A DNA stretch of 64,000 nt from Nocardioides yefusunii (GCF_004014875.1 NZ_CP034929.1:1178001-1242000), one strand, 5' to 3'; shown: positions 48,036 through 56,742, counted from the stretch's first letter. Numbers and translations are program-made. Notes: generated from the sequence alone by a model not told the origin.

Positions 48036-48226
48036 GCCGTCGCCGCATGACCTCCGTCGCTTTCGAGTGCGACTTCTGCCGTGTACCGGTGCTCCGTCCG
48101 TCCGGGCTCATGCCCGAGGGCTGGAAGCACGACATGGGCGGCCACGACCACTGCACCGAGTGCCTGGACGACCGTTGTGCTTCCTGTGAGGGCGACGGCA
48201 CCACCGAATGTGTGGCCCGCTCGTGA
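48032..48226 (+). CDS. Small Cys-rich protein, zinc-ribbon-like
   Basis: A 64-residue protein with three CXXC pairs (CDFC, CTEC, CASC) and a histidine before the second, consistent with one or two zinc sites. The GTG start overlaps the preceding stop; ATG 48047 is an alternative. Function unknown. Confidence 0.5.
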   Translation: MSRRRMTSVAFECDFCRVPVLRPSGLMPEGWKHDMGGHDHCTECLDDRCASCEGDGTTECVARS

Positions 48227-48357
48227 GCAACGTCCGCTACTTCACGCCCGAGATGCTCGGCCCGGTGTGCCGCTACTGCCGCCACCAGGTGCCGCTGATC
48301 GCGCGTACCAACACCCACCCGACCTGTGGCCCGGAGGTGACTCGTGGCGTCTCGTGA
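48223..48357 (+). CDS. Small Cys/His protein, unknown
   Basis: A 44-residue protein starting at a GTG that overlaps the previous stop (GTGA). It contains CRYCRHQ and a later H-P-T-C, a possible zinc knuckle. It overlaps the next gene by 14 bp. No family recognised. Confidence 0.4.
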   Translation: MSNVRYFTPEMLGPVCRYCRHQVPLIARTNTHPTCGPEVTRGVS

Positions 48358-48589
48358 AGCCCGTCAGACCGCTGCCCTGGTCTCGCTCCTCAAGGCGCTG
48401 CCCGAAGCGCAGCTGCTCGACGTCCTCAAGGGCGTCGACGTCGCGCTGCCCGCGCCGAAGAGCGCGGGGCCCAAAGACACCCGCTCCTGCACCATCTGCT
48501 CGCTGCCCTACCCGCTGCACATGCAGCGCTGGGGTAACGACCACAAGTGGAGTCCTGCCGAGCGCAGAGCGGCGGTGGTAGTCCGCTGA
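48344..48589 (+). CDS. Small early phage protein, unknown
   Basis: An 81-residue protein with an amphipathic helical N-terminal half (ARQTAALVSLLKALPEAQLL) and a C-terminal CTIC plus two histidines that could bind zinc. GTG start. It ends a run of four overlapping small genes, three of them with paired cysteines. Confidence 0.5.
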   Translation: MASREARQTAALVSLLKALPEAQLLDVLKGVDVALPAPKSAGPKDTRSCTICSLPYPLHMQRWGNDHKWSPAERRAAVVVR

Positions 48590-48992
48590 CATGCACCAAT
48601 CCCGGTGGAGCACGAGACGCACGACCGGGGCGCCCGTAGGGGGCGGCACAACTCTGTGGGGCTGAACCGGAACCAGGGTCGAAGCGTGAGCTGAGAGATC
48701 GACCCCCGAGGGAAATGCTCGACGCGCTACAGCCCGCGTCGTCAGTGACCAGGTCTCGAACGCGTCGAGGCGGCCATTGACTGCCAACCCGAGCCTCTGG
48801 GGCTTGTCGGGTCCGTCAGCGACCCGTAACGGCGGTGCGAACTCTGAGTGGGGGGACTCTGGGGGGGCTCAGAGGCGCGGGGCCCAAGGGGTCTCGATCT
48901 TCGCCCTTGCTCTGAATCCACGCGTAGCACCGCATACCTATGCAGCACCGCCTGTCACATCACCACAACCACACCTCACCGGAGGGGACCCG
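48590..48992 (+). other. Non-coding stretch between early and late prophage genes
   Basis: About 400 bp without a convincing gene; the frame of the next gene is open from 48777, but its first codons look unlike the conserved part. It holds a 9-bp inverted repeat CTCGACGCG (48718) and CGCGTCGAG (48761). It may carry the late promoter or the packaging site; neither could be identified. Confidence 0.4.
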
Positions 48993-49400
48993 ATGACCAC
49001 CGCGACACTGAGCACCACCGCCACACCCCGCAGCACGGCACCCGTACTGATCCCGCTCTGTGCCTGCCGCGGGGCACGCCTGGACGACGTCGCCACTCGC
49101 ACGATCCGCGGTGTCGAGCACACCGAGGGCGCCTGCGTCCGTGTCCAGGCTGCTGCGGTCGAGTACTCCTACCAGTGCCGCTCCCTGCCGCTCTGGGTCC
49201 GTGTCTGCGCGTACGCCGAGTACAACCACGGCCGCGCCCTGGCACGTCGTGAGCTGCGTGACGCTGTCGCTCCTGACTCGTCCGCCGCTGAGGTGTCCAA
49301 CGCGATCCGCAAGGGCGTCTACTCCGGTCTGCTCCGCCCTGGGTCCTCCGGGATGCGACTGTGGTCCAACGTGGCTCGTGAGGTGACCAACCGTGGCTGA
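48993..49400 (+). CDS. Phage protein, possible winged-helix
   Basis: A 135-residue protein preceded by a strong GGAGGGGA ribosome site. The C-terminal half (ALARRELRDAVAPDSSAAEV and SNAIRKGVYSGLLRPG) has the rhythm of a winged helix. The N-terminal half has a CACRG pair and further cysteines. It lies two genes before the terminase, where a small terminase or DNA-binding factor is often found, but this is only a positional guess. Confidence 0.5.
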   Translation: MTTATLSTTATPRSTAPVLIPLCACRGARLDDVATRTIRGVEHTEGACVRVQAAAVEYSYQCRSLPLWVRVCAYAEYNHGRALARRELRDAVAPDSSAAEVSNAIRKGVYSGLLRPGSSGMRLWSNVAREVTNRG

Positions 49401-49647
49401 GATCACTAACCCGCTTAACTACCAAAGCGGGAGCCCCGTCCTCGTCGCGGTGGGGCGTATCCAGTCGCCTCGGCGCTGGCACGGCTCCCGCATCGTCAGG
49501 ATCCGGACCGACATCGGTGGCGGTCACCGCGCCGGATACGCGGTCACCACCAAGGGCACGCCCCACGACGGCCCGCTCTGCCGTGCCATGTGCTCCGCGA
49601 TCGCACCGACCGGCAGCGTCATCAGCGACTTCTGGGATGACGTGTGA
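49393..49647 (+). CDS. Hypothetical protein before terminase
   Basis: An 84-residue basic protein with no recognised domain. GTG start, 8-bp overlap with the gene before and a 4-bp GTGA overlap with the terminase gene, so it is translationally coupled to packaging. It could be a small terminase subunit, but no HTH is visible. Confidence 0.5.
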   Translation: MAEITNPLNYQSGSPVLVAVGRIQSPRRWHGSRIVRIRTDIGGGHRAGYAVTTKGTPHDGPLCRAMCSAIAPTGSVISDFWDDV

Positions 49648-51587
49648 ACGAGTGGTCCGGCCGGAGGGTGACCGAGGCCCGGGAGTGGGCACTCGGTCAC
49701 CTCCCGGCCACCTGTGGCAAGTGTGGGGGGCCCATCAAGCCCGCCCAGGGGTGGGTGCTGGGGCACATCAAGGATCGAGCACTGTTCCCGGAACTCATGT
49801 GGCAGCCGACCAACTGGCAGCGCGAGCACCGCGACTGCTCGAACTCGTCGTCGCAGTCCGTCGTGCAGAAGAACGCGGCGGTCACCGCGCTCGTCGCGGT
49901 CGGCGTCGATCGCGCGGACGCAGCCGAGCTCGTCGCGGACGGCGGACTTTTTCCCGAGCCCCGCGCCCCCAGGCAGTCGCCGCCCCTTCCTTTCTCTCTC
50001 CCCGCCACCACTCGACCCCGAGTTACCGCCACCAGCAAGGCAGCCCCGTCGATCGAGACGCGTGAGCCGCTGATCCTCCGCCAGGATCTGGTGTGGGACT
50101 CGGCCCGGCTGCGGGAGTACTCGTGGCTCGAGGAATTCGCCCTGGTGCCGGACGACGCGGCGCCGCCCCTGGCGATGACGCCGCCTCACCCCGAGGCTGT
50201 GTGCTCCTACGGATGGGACGGCTGCACCCACGTCGACCCCGGACACCAGATCGTGCGGTGGGCGCGGGAGTCGGTGAAGGTCGATCTGCGGTGGTGGCAG
50301 CGCCTGGCGATCGTCCGTCAGATGGAGCACCGTGCCGACGGCACCCCGTGCTGGGAAGAGGTCGACGAGACCGCGCCGCGCCGCTCTGGCAAGTCGGTGC
50401 GCATCCGGGTCATGGCGCTGTGGCGCATGGCGCACGCCGACCTCATCGGCGAGATCCAGACCGTCGTCCACTGTGGCAACGACCTCCCGATCTGTCGCGA
50501 GATCCAGCGCGGCGCGTGGCCCTGGGCCCGCGCCCGCTGGGGCGACAAGTCCGTCACCACCGCGAACGGCAAGGAGCAGATCGAGGGCGCGGACGGGTCT
50601 CGGTGGCTCGTCAAGGCACAAGACTCGGTGTACGGGTACGACGCTGGGCTCGGCGTCGTCGACGAGGCGTGGGATGTCAAGCCTGCCGCGATCACCGAGG
50701 GACTTGAGCCCGCGCTCATGGAGCGGCTCTGGTCGCAGCTGCACATCACCTCGACCGCTCACCGCAAGGCCACGTCTCTGCTCAAGGGCAAGATCTCCGC
50801 CGCCCTGGCATCCGACGACGGCCGCACCCTTCTGTTGTGGTGGGGCGCGCTCCCGCAGGACGACCCCGGCGACCCTGAGGTGCATCGCAAGGCGTCCCCG
50901 CACTGGTCGGCCGAGCGCGAGAAGATGCTGGCCACGAAGTACGAGCGTGCACTGCTCGGTGAGGACGACCCCGACGCCGACGACCCCGACCCCATGGAGG
51001 GCTTCCGTGCCCAGTACCTCAACGTGTGGGCGCTCAAGGCTGCCAAGCTCGCGCGCGGCACCGCGATCGTGGACCGGGCTGCGTGGGACGAGCTCACCGT
51101 GCCCGCGCCGTCGTCGACCCCGACCGGCTGCGCGGTCGAGTCCTGGTTCGACTCCGGTGTTTCGGTTGCCCTGGCTTGGACGCTCGAGGACGGCGCCGCC
51201 CTGGTCCACGTCGTCGACTGTCCCGACCTTGCGACCGCCCGCGAGGCAGTCGACGCCTCCGGGTACCGGGGCCGGGTCTCGGTCGGTGCATCCATCGCTG
51301 ACCACGTCGAACTTCGTGGCCTCCCGCTCGACCCCGTCCGCGCCACTCCCATTGCCGGGGTCCTCGACATCGCGCAGCTGCTCCGAGACGGGCAGCTGGC
51401 CCACGCCGGTGGGGACGCCCTGACTCGGCAGATCCTCGCCCAGCGCACCGTGCCCGGTGCAGGTGGCCCGCGACTCGCCACCCACGCCCGCGCCGATGCG
51501 ATCAAGGCAGCCGCCTGGGCAGCCTCGGCAGCGCGCAACCGACCCGCTCGGAAGTCCAAGATGCGCGTGCTTGTTGCGTCGTCCTAG
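49644..51587 (+). CDS. HNH endonuclease-terminase large subunit fusion
   Basis: A 647-residue protein that packages DNA into the capsid. Residues 24-67 look like an HNH nuclease (CGKC at 24-27, GH at 40-41, D44, N57, H62, C65). A Pro/Ala-rich linker (about 105-130) joins it to the terminase ATPase, with Walker A APRRSGKS at 244-251 and Walker B VVDEAW at 338-343, then a nuclease domain starting near residue 490 (AVESWFDSGVSVALAW). In many phages the HNH and terminase are separate neighbouring genes. GTG start, coupled to the gene before. Confidence 0.85.
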   Translation: MNEWSGRRVTEAREWALGHLPATCGKCGGPIKPAQGWVLGHIKDRALFPELMWQPTNWQREHRDCSNSSSQSVVQKNAAVTALVAVGVDRADAAELVADGGLFPEPRAPRQSPPLPFSLPATTRPRVTATSKAAPSIETREPLILRQDLVWDSARLREYSWLEEFALVPDDAAPPLAMTPPHPEAVCSYGWDGCTHVDPGHQIVRWARESVKVDLRWWQRLAIVRQMEHRADGTPCWEEVDETAPRRSGKSVRIRVMALWRMAHADLIGEIQTVVHCGNDLPICREIQRGAWPWARARWGDKSVTTANGKEQIEGADGSRWLVKAQDSVYGYDAGLGVVDEAWDVKPAAITEGLEPALMERLWSQLHITSTAHRKATSLLKGKISAALASDDGRTLLLWWGALPQDDPGDPEVHRKASPHWSAEREKMLATKYERALLGEDDPDADDPDPMEGFRAQYLNVWALKAAKLARGTAIVDRAAWDELTVPAPSSTPTGCAVESWFDSGVSVALAWTLEDGAALVHVVDCPDLATAREAVDASGYRGRVSVGASIADHVELRGLPLDPVRATPIAGVLDIAQLLRDGQLAHAGGDALTRQILAQRTVPGAGGPRLATHARADAIKAAAWAASAARNRPARKSKMRVLVASS

Positions 51588-51653
51588 GAACGTTGCGAAT
51601 CCGCGTGAGTTTAACGGCGTCCGGGGCGCGTGTTTCGCCCGCAGTCTTGACGC

Positions 51654-52868
51654 ATGGACACCGACGCGACACAGGGACTGTGGGGCACTTGGCACCGTGT
51701 CGACCCGACCGCATTGGTCCCGGCTGCCCTTCCTCCCAAGAGGCAGTCGGGGCCGGTGTTCTCGGGTACGCACATCGACCCCATCCACGGTGTGTCGACG
51801 GTCGACGCCGCGATCACCTACCTCTCGGGGTTCGGCCGGGTCACCCGTCGTGAAGCGATCGCCACCCCGGCGATCAAGCGCGCACGTGACCTGATCTGCT
51901 CGCTGGCACAGTCGCCGCTCGTGATGCGCGACGAGACCGGCGCCGACGTCACCAGGGCCTACAACCGAACGGACTGGACGCTGCTGCTCCAGCCCGAGGT
52001 CAAGCGGGCCCCGATCAACACCTGGGCCGACGTCCTCGAGGATCTGCTGTTCGAGAAGTTCGCTCGGCTCCGGGTCACCGACCTGGCATGGCACGGACGC
52101 CCCGCACACGTCACCCGCATGAAGCCCGGCTCCTACACCCGCGACGACCTGCGGGGCGGGTACTGGGTCAACGTGCCCGGTAAGGATGCCGACTGGGTCC
52201 CCGAAGAACAGGTCATCGAGATTGAGTCCCCGAACGACGCGATCCTCGACGCTGGCGCCGGCGCGATCCGGGCTCTCTCACTCATCAGCGCCGCGGGCCT
52301 CAACGCCGTCTCAGGCGTGCCCCCGCAGGACTACTTCGAGTCCACCGACCCCAACGTCGACCCCTTCGAGTCGGATGAGGAAGCCAAGGAATTCCTCGAC
52401 TCCTGGGCCGCTGCCCGCCGCGCTCGCTCAACCGCTTTCATCCCTAGCGGCGTGAAGTACCAGACCAACGGGTTCGACCCCAAGCAACTGCAGCTCGTCG
52501 AGCTGCGTACCGAAGCGATCGCCGAGATCGGCCGACTCACCGGGATTGACGCCGAAGACCTCGGCGTCTCCACCACCTCGCGGACGTACTTCAATGCGCA
52601 GGACCGCCGCCGCGCGATGCTCGACTTCACCTTCGGTCCGTACCGCCGCGCGATCGAGGACCGCCTCTCCATGGAGGACATCGCCCCGCCCGGCTACAGC
52701 GTCCGCTTCGACACCCGCGAGTTCTCCCGCGCCGACGACGCCACGCAGGCCACCACCGATGCCGCCCTGGTCTACGCCGACATCGTCACCCGCGACGAGA
52801 TCCGCGCCGAGCGCGGCCTCGGCCCGCTGCCCAAGACCACCACTGCCCAAGAGGTTTCCGCGTCGTGA
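51654..52868 (+). CDS. Portal protein
   Basis: A 404-residue HK97-type portal, forming the dodecameric ring through which DNA passes. Recognisable are AIKRARDLICSLAQSPLVMR near the start, the mid part FESTDPNVDPFESDEEAKEF, and the crown helix region around LRTEAIAEIGRLTGIDAEDLG. It lies 66 bp after terminase and overlaps the capsid gene by 4 bp. Confidence 0.9.
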   Translation: MDTDATQGLWGTWHRVDPTALVPAALPPKRQSGPVFSGTHIDPIHGVSTVDAAITYLSGFGRVTRREAIATPAIKRARDLICSLAQSPLVMRDETGADVTRAYNRTDWTLLLQPEVKRAPINTWADVLEDLLFEKFARLRVTDLAWHGRPAHVTRMKPGSYTRDDLRGGYWVNVPGKDADWVPEEQVIEIESPNDAILDAGAGAIRALSLISAAGLNAVSGVPPQDYFESTDPNVDPFESDEEAKEFLDSWAAARRARSTAFIPSGVKYQTNGFDPKQLQLVELRTEAIAEIGRLTGIDAEDLGVSTTSRTYFNAQDRRRAMLDFTFGPYRRAIEDRLSMEDIAPPGYSVRFDTREFSRADDATQATTDAALVYADIVTRDEIRAERGLGPLPKTTTAQEVSAS

Positions 52869-54592
52869 TCCCCAAGACACACCGCTTCGACAACCCTGCC
52901 GCGGTCACCTTCAAGGTCAACCGGGAGACCCGCACGATCCGCGGTCTCGCGGTCCCGTGGGGCGAGATCGGCGACAACGGCCGCGGCCGGTTCCGGTTCA
53001 AGCGTGGGTCCTTGACCTGGGACAAGGTCAAGTTGCTCAACGCCCACGACTGGGACCAGACCATCGGCGTTGTCAAGTTCGAGGACACCGACGAGGGGCT
53101 GCTCATGGCGGCCAGCGTCGCCCAGACCCGCCTCGGCGACGAGGTCCTGTCTCTGGCCGAGATCGGCGCGATCGACGGCCTGTCCATCGGCCTCGCCGAT
53201 GACATCGACTTCGACCTCGTCGACGGCGTCCACGAGGTCTCCCGCGGCGTCGTCATCGAGACCTCTACCACCCCCATCCCCGCTTTCGAGAACGCCCAGA
53301 TCCGCTCCGTCGCCGCCTCGGCGTCGGGCACCACCTCCGGAAGGAACCTCATGGACGAGGACGAAACCACCACTGCCACGGTCGAGGACCGCCTCACGGC
53401 GGTTGAGGACCGGGTCACCACGCTCGAGACCACCGTCAACCAGGTCGAGGAAACCGTCGAGGAAACCGTCGGTGAGATCGCGACGCTCAGCAAGATCAAG
53501 ACCCCTGTCGCCACCTTCGCTGCCGGCTCCGCGGCATCGCGGCTCACCGTCCGCGAAGAGCCCATGTACCGCTTCGAGGGCTCCGTGCGCGCCCCGTCCG
53601 GGTTCGACTTCGCCGAGGACCTGTTCAAGGCCGCCCGCTTCGGCGACCAGGCCGCGAAGGACCGCGTCATCCGGTTCGCTGCCGAGGACCGCGGCGGACT
53701 CACCTTCGCCACCACCAGCGACACCGCCGCAGTGAACCCCGTCGAGCACCGCCCCGACATGTTCCTGGGCCAGGCACCGGCCCCGTCGAGCCCGCTGTTC
53801 GACTTCTTCCGCAAGGGCTCCATCGACGGACCGCAGACCTTCGACTACGCCAAGCTCGACCGCGTCGCCACCACCGCGACCGTCGCCAACCACGTCGAGG
53901 GCGTCGAACCCACGGCCACCAACGTGTCCACCGCCAAGGGGACCACGGTCACCCCGTCCGCAGTCTCCGGCAAGGTCCACATCACCCGCGAGGTCGCAGC
54001 CGGTCGAGGCACCCCGACCGCCTCCGCCCTGGCACGCGACGAGTTCCACCGCACCTTCGGGATCGCGCTCGAGACCAAGACCCACGCGATCATCTCCGCC
54101 GCCTCGGCCTCGATCACCTCCCTCACCGCGGCGATCACAGCCGGCGCAGACGGCAAGGCGCTCGGCCTGGCCCTCAAGACGGGGCTGCTGAAGCTGCAGT
54201 TCCAGGCCGACGGGTCCCGCTTCGTCCAGGGCTTCGGTCACGAAGACCTCTACACCACCCTCGCGCTCGTCGAGAACGGTGACGGTGAGCCGGTCTACCC
54301 GATCATCAACCCGCAGAACCGCGACGGCATCGCGGGGGACAAGTACTCGTTCATCGACGTGGCCGGTTACCGCTTCACCCCGACCGCGACCCTCGGCGCG
54401 ACCAGCGCCAGCGCGTCGCTGTCCTACGTCGCCGACCCCGCCGCAGTCCACGTCTGGGCCTCCGGTCTCACCGAGCTCGACATGCTCGGCCAGGACGTCG
54501 AGGGCTGGGACATCGGCTGCTTCGGCTGGTTCGCCGGGCTCATGTACGACGTCACCGGTCTCCGCAAGATCTCCTACGACCCCACGGCGTGA
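52865..54592 (+). CDS. Fused prohead protease-scaffold-major capsid protein
   Basis: A 575-residue protein. Residues 1-150 match the HK97-type prohead protease, with the catalytic pair in LLNAHDWDQT (H61) and AIDGLSIGL (S107). Residues 170-208 are a coiled coil rich in Glu, Val and Thr, like the delta scaffold. From about 230 the sequence is an HK97-fold capsid protein (LTFATTSDTAAVNPVEHRPD; FGHEDLYTTLALVENG). Fusion of protease and capsid is typical of miniature actinophages. An internal ATG at 53351 follows GGAAGGA and may make a 413-residue form without the protease. The GTG start overlaps the portal stop. Confidence 0.9.
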   Translation: MIPKTHRFDNPAAVTFKVNRETRTIRGLAVPWGEIGDNGRGRFRFKRGSLTWDKVKLLNAHDWDQTIGVVKFEDTDEGLLMAASVAQTRLGDEVLSLAEIGAIDGLSIGLADDIDFDLVDGVHEVSRGVVIETSTTPIPAFENAQIRSVAASASGTTSGRNLMDEDETTTATVEDRLTAVEDRVTTLETTVNQVEETVEETVGEIATLSKIKTPVATFAAGSAASRLTVREEPMYRFEGSVRAPSGFDFAEDLFKAARFGDQAAKDRVIRFAAEDRGGLTFATTSDTAAVNPVEHRPDMFLGQAPAPSSPLFDFFRKGSIDGPQTFDYAKLDRVATTATVANHVEGVEPTATNVSTAKGTTVTPSAVSGKVHITREVAAGRGTPTASALARDEFHRTFGIALETKTHAIISAASASITSLTAAITAGADGKALGLALKTGLLKLQFQADGSRFVQGFGHEDLYTTLALVENGDGEPVYPIINPQNRDGIAGDKYSFIDVAGYRFTPTATLGATSASASLSYVADPAAVHVWASGLTELDMLGQDVEGWDIGCFGWFAGLMYDVTGLRKISYDPTA

Positions 54593-54816
54593 TGACCATG
54601 GCAACCAAGAAGAGCACGCCCCAGGCGTTCGCACTCGGCGAGACCATCGAGGTCCCGTCCGGAGCCACCCTCGTGGCCCTCGACGACGGCACGGTCACCA
54701 CCGTTCGCCGTGAGCACGTGCTTGCCGTACCCGGCGAGCACCGGTTCGTCAACGACGACGGCCTCACCCTGGCCGTCTACCGCGTCGCCGTCCCGGAGAC
54801 CCCGGACAGCGACTGA
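54592..54816 (+). CDS. Small head-associated protein, unknown
   Basis: A 74-residue beta-rich protein (FALGETIEVPSGATLVALDD). ATG 54592 overlaps the capsid stop by one base; ATG 54598 is equally possible. By place between capsid and connector it could be a decoration or head-stabilising protein, which is an inference. Confidence 0.5.
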   Translation: MTMATKKSTPQAFALGETIEVPSGATLVALDDGTVTTVRREHVLAVPGEHRFVNDDGLTLAVYRVAVPETPDSD

Positions 54817-54881
54817 CCGGCTCCACTGCACCGGGGCGCCCTCACGTCCCGGTGCAGTGGCACCACCTCACTGGAGACACC

Positions 54882-55199
54882 GTGACTGCACCCACACCTG
54901 ACCAGGCACACAAGTACGTCGGCAGGGCTGACTACACCCTCGCCGAGGTGACGACGGTCCTCGCCGCCGAGCGTGCCGCCCAGGCACGCCGCTGCCGCGT
55001 CCCCACCGAGGGGGAGTGGCCCGCCGACCTGGTCGAGGCGCTCCTACGCCGCACGCTCGCAGCCCTCGCGATGCGCGCGAACCCGCTCGGAGTCGCGGTG
55101 TCGGTCACCGACTTCGGTGTCTCCACCGACCGTGTCGGTGGCCTCGACCCCGTCGTGCGTCGCCTCGAGGCACCGCACGTGAAGCTGGTGCTCGGATGA
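54882..55199 (+). CDS. Head-tail connector protein
   Basis: A 105-residue helical protein (YTLAEVTTVLAAERAAQARR, ADLVEALLRRTLAALAMR) of the gp6/gp15 adaptor style that docks on the portal. GTG 54882 follows GGAG; a longer frame from 54852 lacks a ribosome site. Overlaps the next gene by 4 bp (ATGA). Confidence 0.65.
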   Translation: MTAPTPDQAHKYVGRADYTLAEVTTVLAAERAAQARRCRVPTEGEWPADLVEALLRRTLAALAMRANPLGVAVSVTDFGVSTDRVGGLDPVVRRLEAPHVKLVLG

Positions 55200-55579
55200 A
55201 CCCCGTCTCCCTCACGAAGCGGCCTGGGGAGCCGTCCATGCGGCACGCGATCGCGGACGCGATCTCGACCATCGAGGGCATCAAGTGCGCCCCGTACTAC
55301 ACCCAGACCACCAAGCCCGGAGCCGCGTCCCTGCTCTGGGCAGGCCGCACAGAGTCGGACGACGAATTCCGAGAGGGGTGGCTCACGCAGTGGGTTGTCC
55401 GGATCAACCTCACCGCCGACGTCGCCGCGTCGGAGCGCCGCATTGACGAGCTGATCCCGCAGCTCGACGCGGTCCTGCCGTCTCGCGCCCTCCGGATCAC
55501 CGACCTTGAGCCCGCCGAGATCGCCCTCGGCGGCGCCACCTTGAACGCTCTTCTCGTCCGCATCACCGAGACCCAGTAA
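55196..55579 (+). CDS. Tail terminator or head-tail joining protein
   Basis: A 127-residue protein (RHAIADAISTIEGIKCAPYY, then RRIDELIPQLDAVLPSRALR) placed between the connector and the tail tube, where the tail terminator is normal. The fold fits small minor tail proteins of the gpU type. Assignment rests mainly on order. Confidence 0.55.
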   Translation: MNPVSLTKRPGEPSMRHAIADAISTIEGIKCAPYYTQTTKPGAASLLWAGRTESDDEFREGWLTQWVVRINLTADVAASERRIDELIPQLDAVLPSRALRITDLEPAEIALGGATLNALLVRITETQ

Positions 55580-55591
55580 GGACCACACACC

Positions 55592-56011
55592 ATGACCGAC
55601 GTAAGGCCGCACCTGATCGACGTCCTCATCGACGACGAGGAAGCCGGCGCAGAGCTCGCCCGTTTCGAGTTCCACTCCGTTCCCAGTGCCGACGAGTTCG
55701 TCACCTTCGCCACCGCACGCCAGGGCGGGGAGCGGGACTGGTCGGTGCAGATGACCGTGAAGGAAACCGGCACGGCCGGCACCGCCTACCAGCTCGCGCT
55801 CAACAGCCCTGGCACAAAGGTCGAGGTCGTGTACCGCCCCCACGGCAACGCGACCGCCACGCCGGCCGAGCCGCACTACACCCAGATGGCGACGGTGCAG
55901 CCGATCGAGGGCCGAACCATGGGCGGCACCGCGACCCGGTCCCGCAATGCCCGCTCGAGCATGGAGCTCGTGTGGCCTCTCGACGGCGCCCCCGTCAAGG
56001 TCACGGCCTGA
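55592..56011 (+). CDS. Probable major tail (tube) protein
   Basis: A 139-residue beta-rich protein (RDWSVQMTVKETGTAGTAYQ, VEVVYRPHGNATATPAEPHY) that looks like a short tail-tube subunit. It is placed three genes ahead of the tape measure. Length is at the low end for tube proteins. Confidence 0.6.
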   Translation: MTDVRPHLIDVLIDDEEAGAELARFEFHSVPSADEFVTFATARQGGERDWSVQMTVKETGTAGTAYQLALNSPGTKVEVVYRPHGNATATPAEPHYTQMATVQPIEGRTMGGTATRSRNARSSMELVWPLDGAPVKVTA

Positions 56012-56014
56012 GCC

Positions 56015-56422
56015 ATGGCCAGTCCGTCCGGCATCTACATCGAGGGGCTGCGTGAAACGACGCGGGCGTTCGAGCGTGCCGGCGTCGACGTCGAGGACCT
56101 CAAAGACGTCATGGGTCGGGTGGCGGGCGAGCACGCCGACACCCTCGCCCGGCTCGTGCCAGTCGGCAGCGCGGCGCGGGGCTCCAAGCGCCCTGGCGCC
56201 CTGCGGGACTCCGTGCGCGGCAACCGCGCCAAGGGTCGCGCCCAGGTCCTCATTGGACGCGCCCGTGTCCCCTACGCCGGCGCAATCAACTACGGCTGGC
56301 CCAAGAGGGGCATCAAGCCCGCCAACTTCATCGCCCGTGCCGACGACGTCATGGGCACCCGCGCCGTCGAGATCCTGACCGACGGGTGGAACGAAATCGC
56401 TGAAAGGAACGGCCTCCTATGA
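56015..56422 (+). CDS. HK97 gp10-like minor tail protein
   Basis: A 135-residue protein with the gp10-like pattern: an N-terminal helix (LRETTRAFERAGVDVEDLKD), LVPVGSAARGSKRPGALRDS and the AINYGWPKRGIKPANFIARA turn. gp10-like proteins complete the tail-head joint. It lies after the tube gene rather than before it, a small order change. Overlaps the next gene by 4 bp. Confidence 0.7.
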   Translation: MASPSGIYIEGLRETTRAFERAGVDVEDLKDVMGRVAGEHADTLARLVPVGSAARGSKRPGALRDSVRGNRAKGRAQVLIGRARVPYAGAINYGWPKRGIKPANFIARADDVMGTRAVEILTDGWNEIAERNGLL

Positions 56423-56742
56423 CCCGCACCACCGTAGGACCCCGCGAACTCGCGGCCTCCGTGAACGGCTTCGACGACCTCGCCGTCGCGAAGTACTTCG
56501 GCAAGTCCTTCTCCCAGATGGCATCCCGCGACGAGAACGGTGAGCGGGACGTCGACGGCAGTGTCAGCCTGCGTGCGCTGATCTTCATCGACCAGCGACG
56601 CCAGGGCGCCAAGGACGCCGCCGCCTGGCAGACGTGCATGGAGATCACCATCACCGAGCTCGGCACCTACTTCCCGGCCGAAGAGGACGAGGTCACCCCC
56701 GACGACCCCGCCACCGACCTGGGAAAAGACTCCATGCCCTGA
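56419..56742 (+). CDS. Tail assembly chaperone (short form)
   Basis: A 107-residue protein (LAASVNGFDDLAVAKYFGKS, MEITITELGTYFPAEEDEV) directly before the tape measure. It ends shortly after a GGGAAAA slippery site. The short form is the G product of the lambda G/GT scheme and coats the tape measure during tail assembly. Confidence 0.75.
   Translation: MTRTTVGPRELAASVNGFDDLAVAKYFGKSFSQMASRDENGERDVDGSVSLRALIFIDQRRQGAKDAAAWQTCMEITITELGTYFPAEEDEVTPDDPATDLGKDSMP
56721..56727 (+). promoter_or_regulatory. -1 ribosomal frameshift site
   Basis: The heptamer G GGA AAA, read in the frame CTG GGA AAA GAC, is a canonical slippery sequence. Slipping back one base joins residue 103 of the chaperone to the open frame 56727-56870. 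Confidence 0.88.

Noticed and set aside
52772-54634. A 620-codon minus-strand frame over the capsid gene
   Set aside because: Antisense shadow of the fused capsid gene, without ribosome site or recognisable motif.
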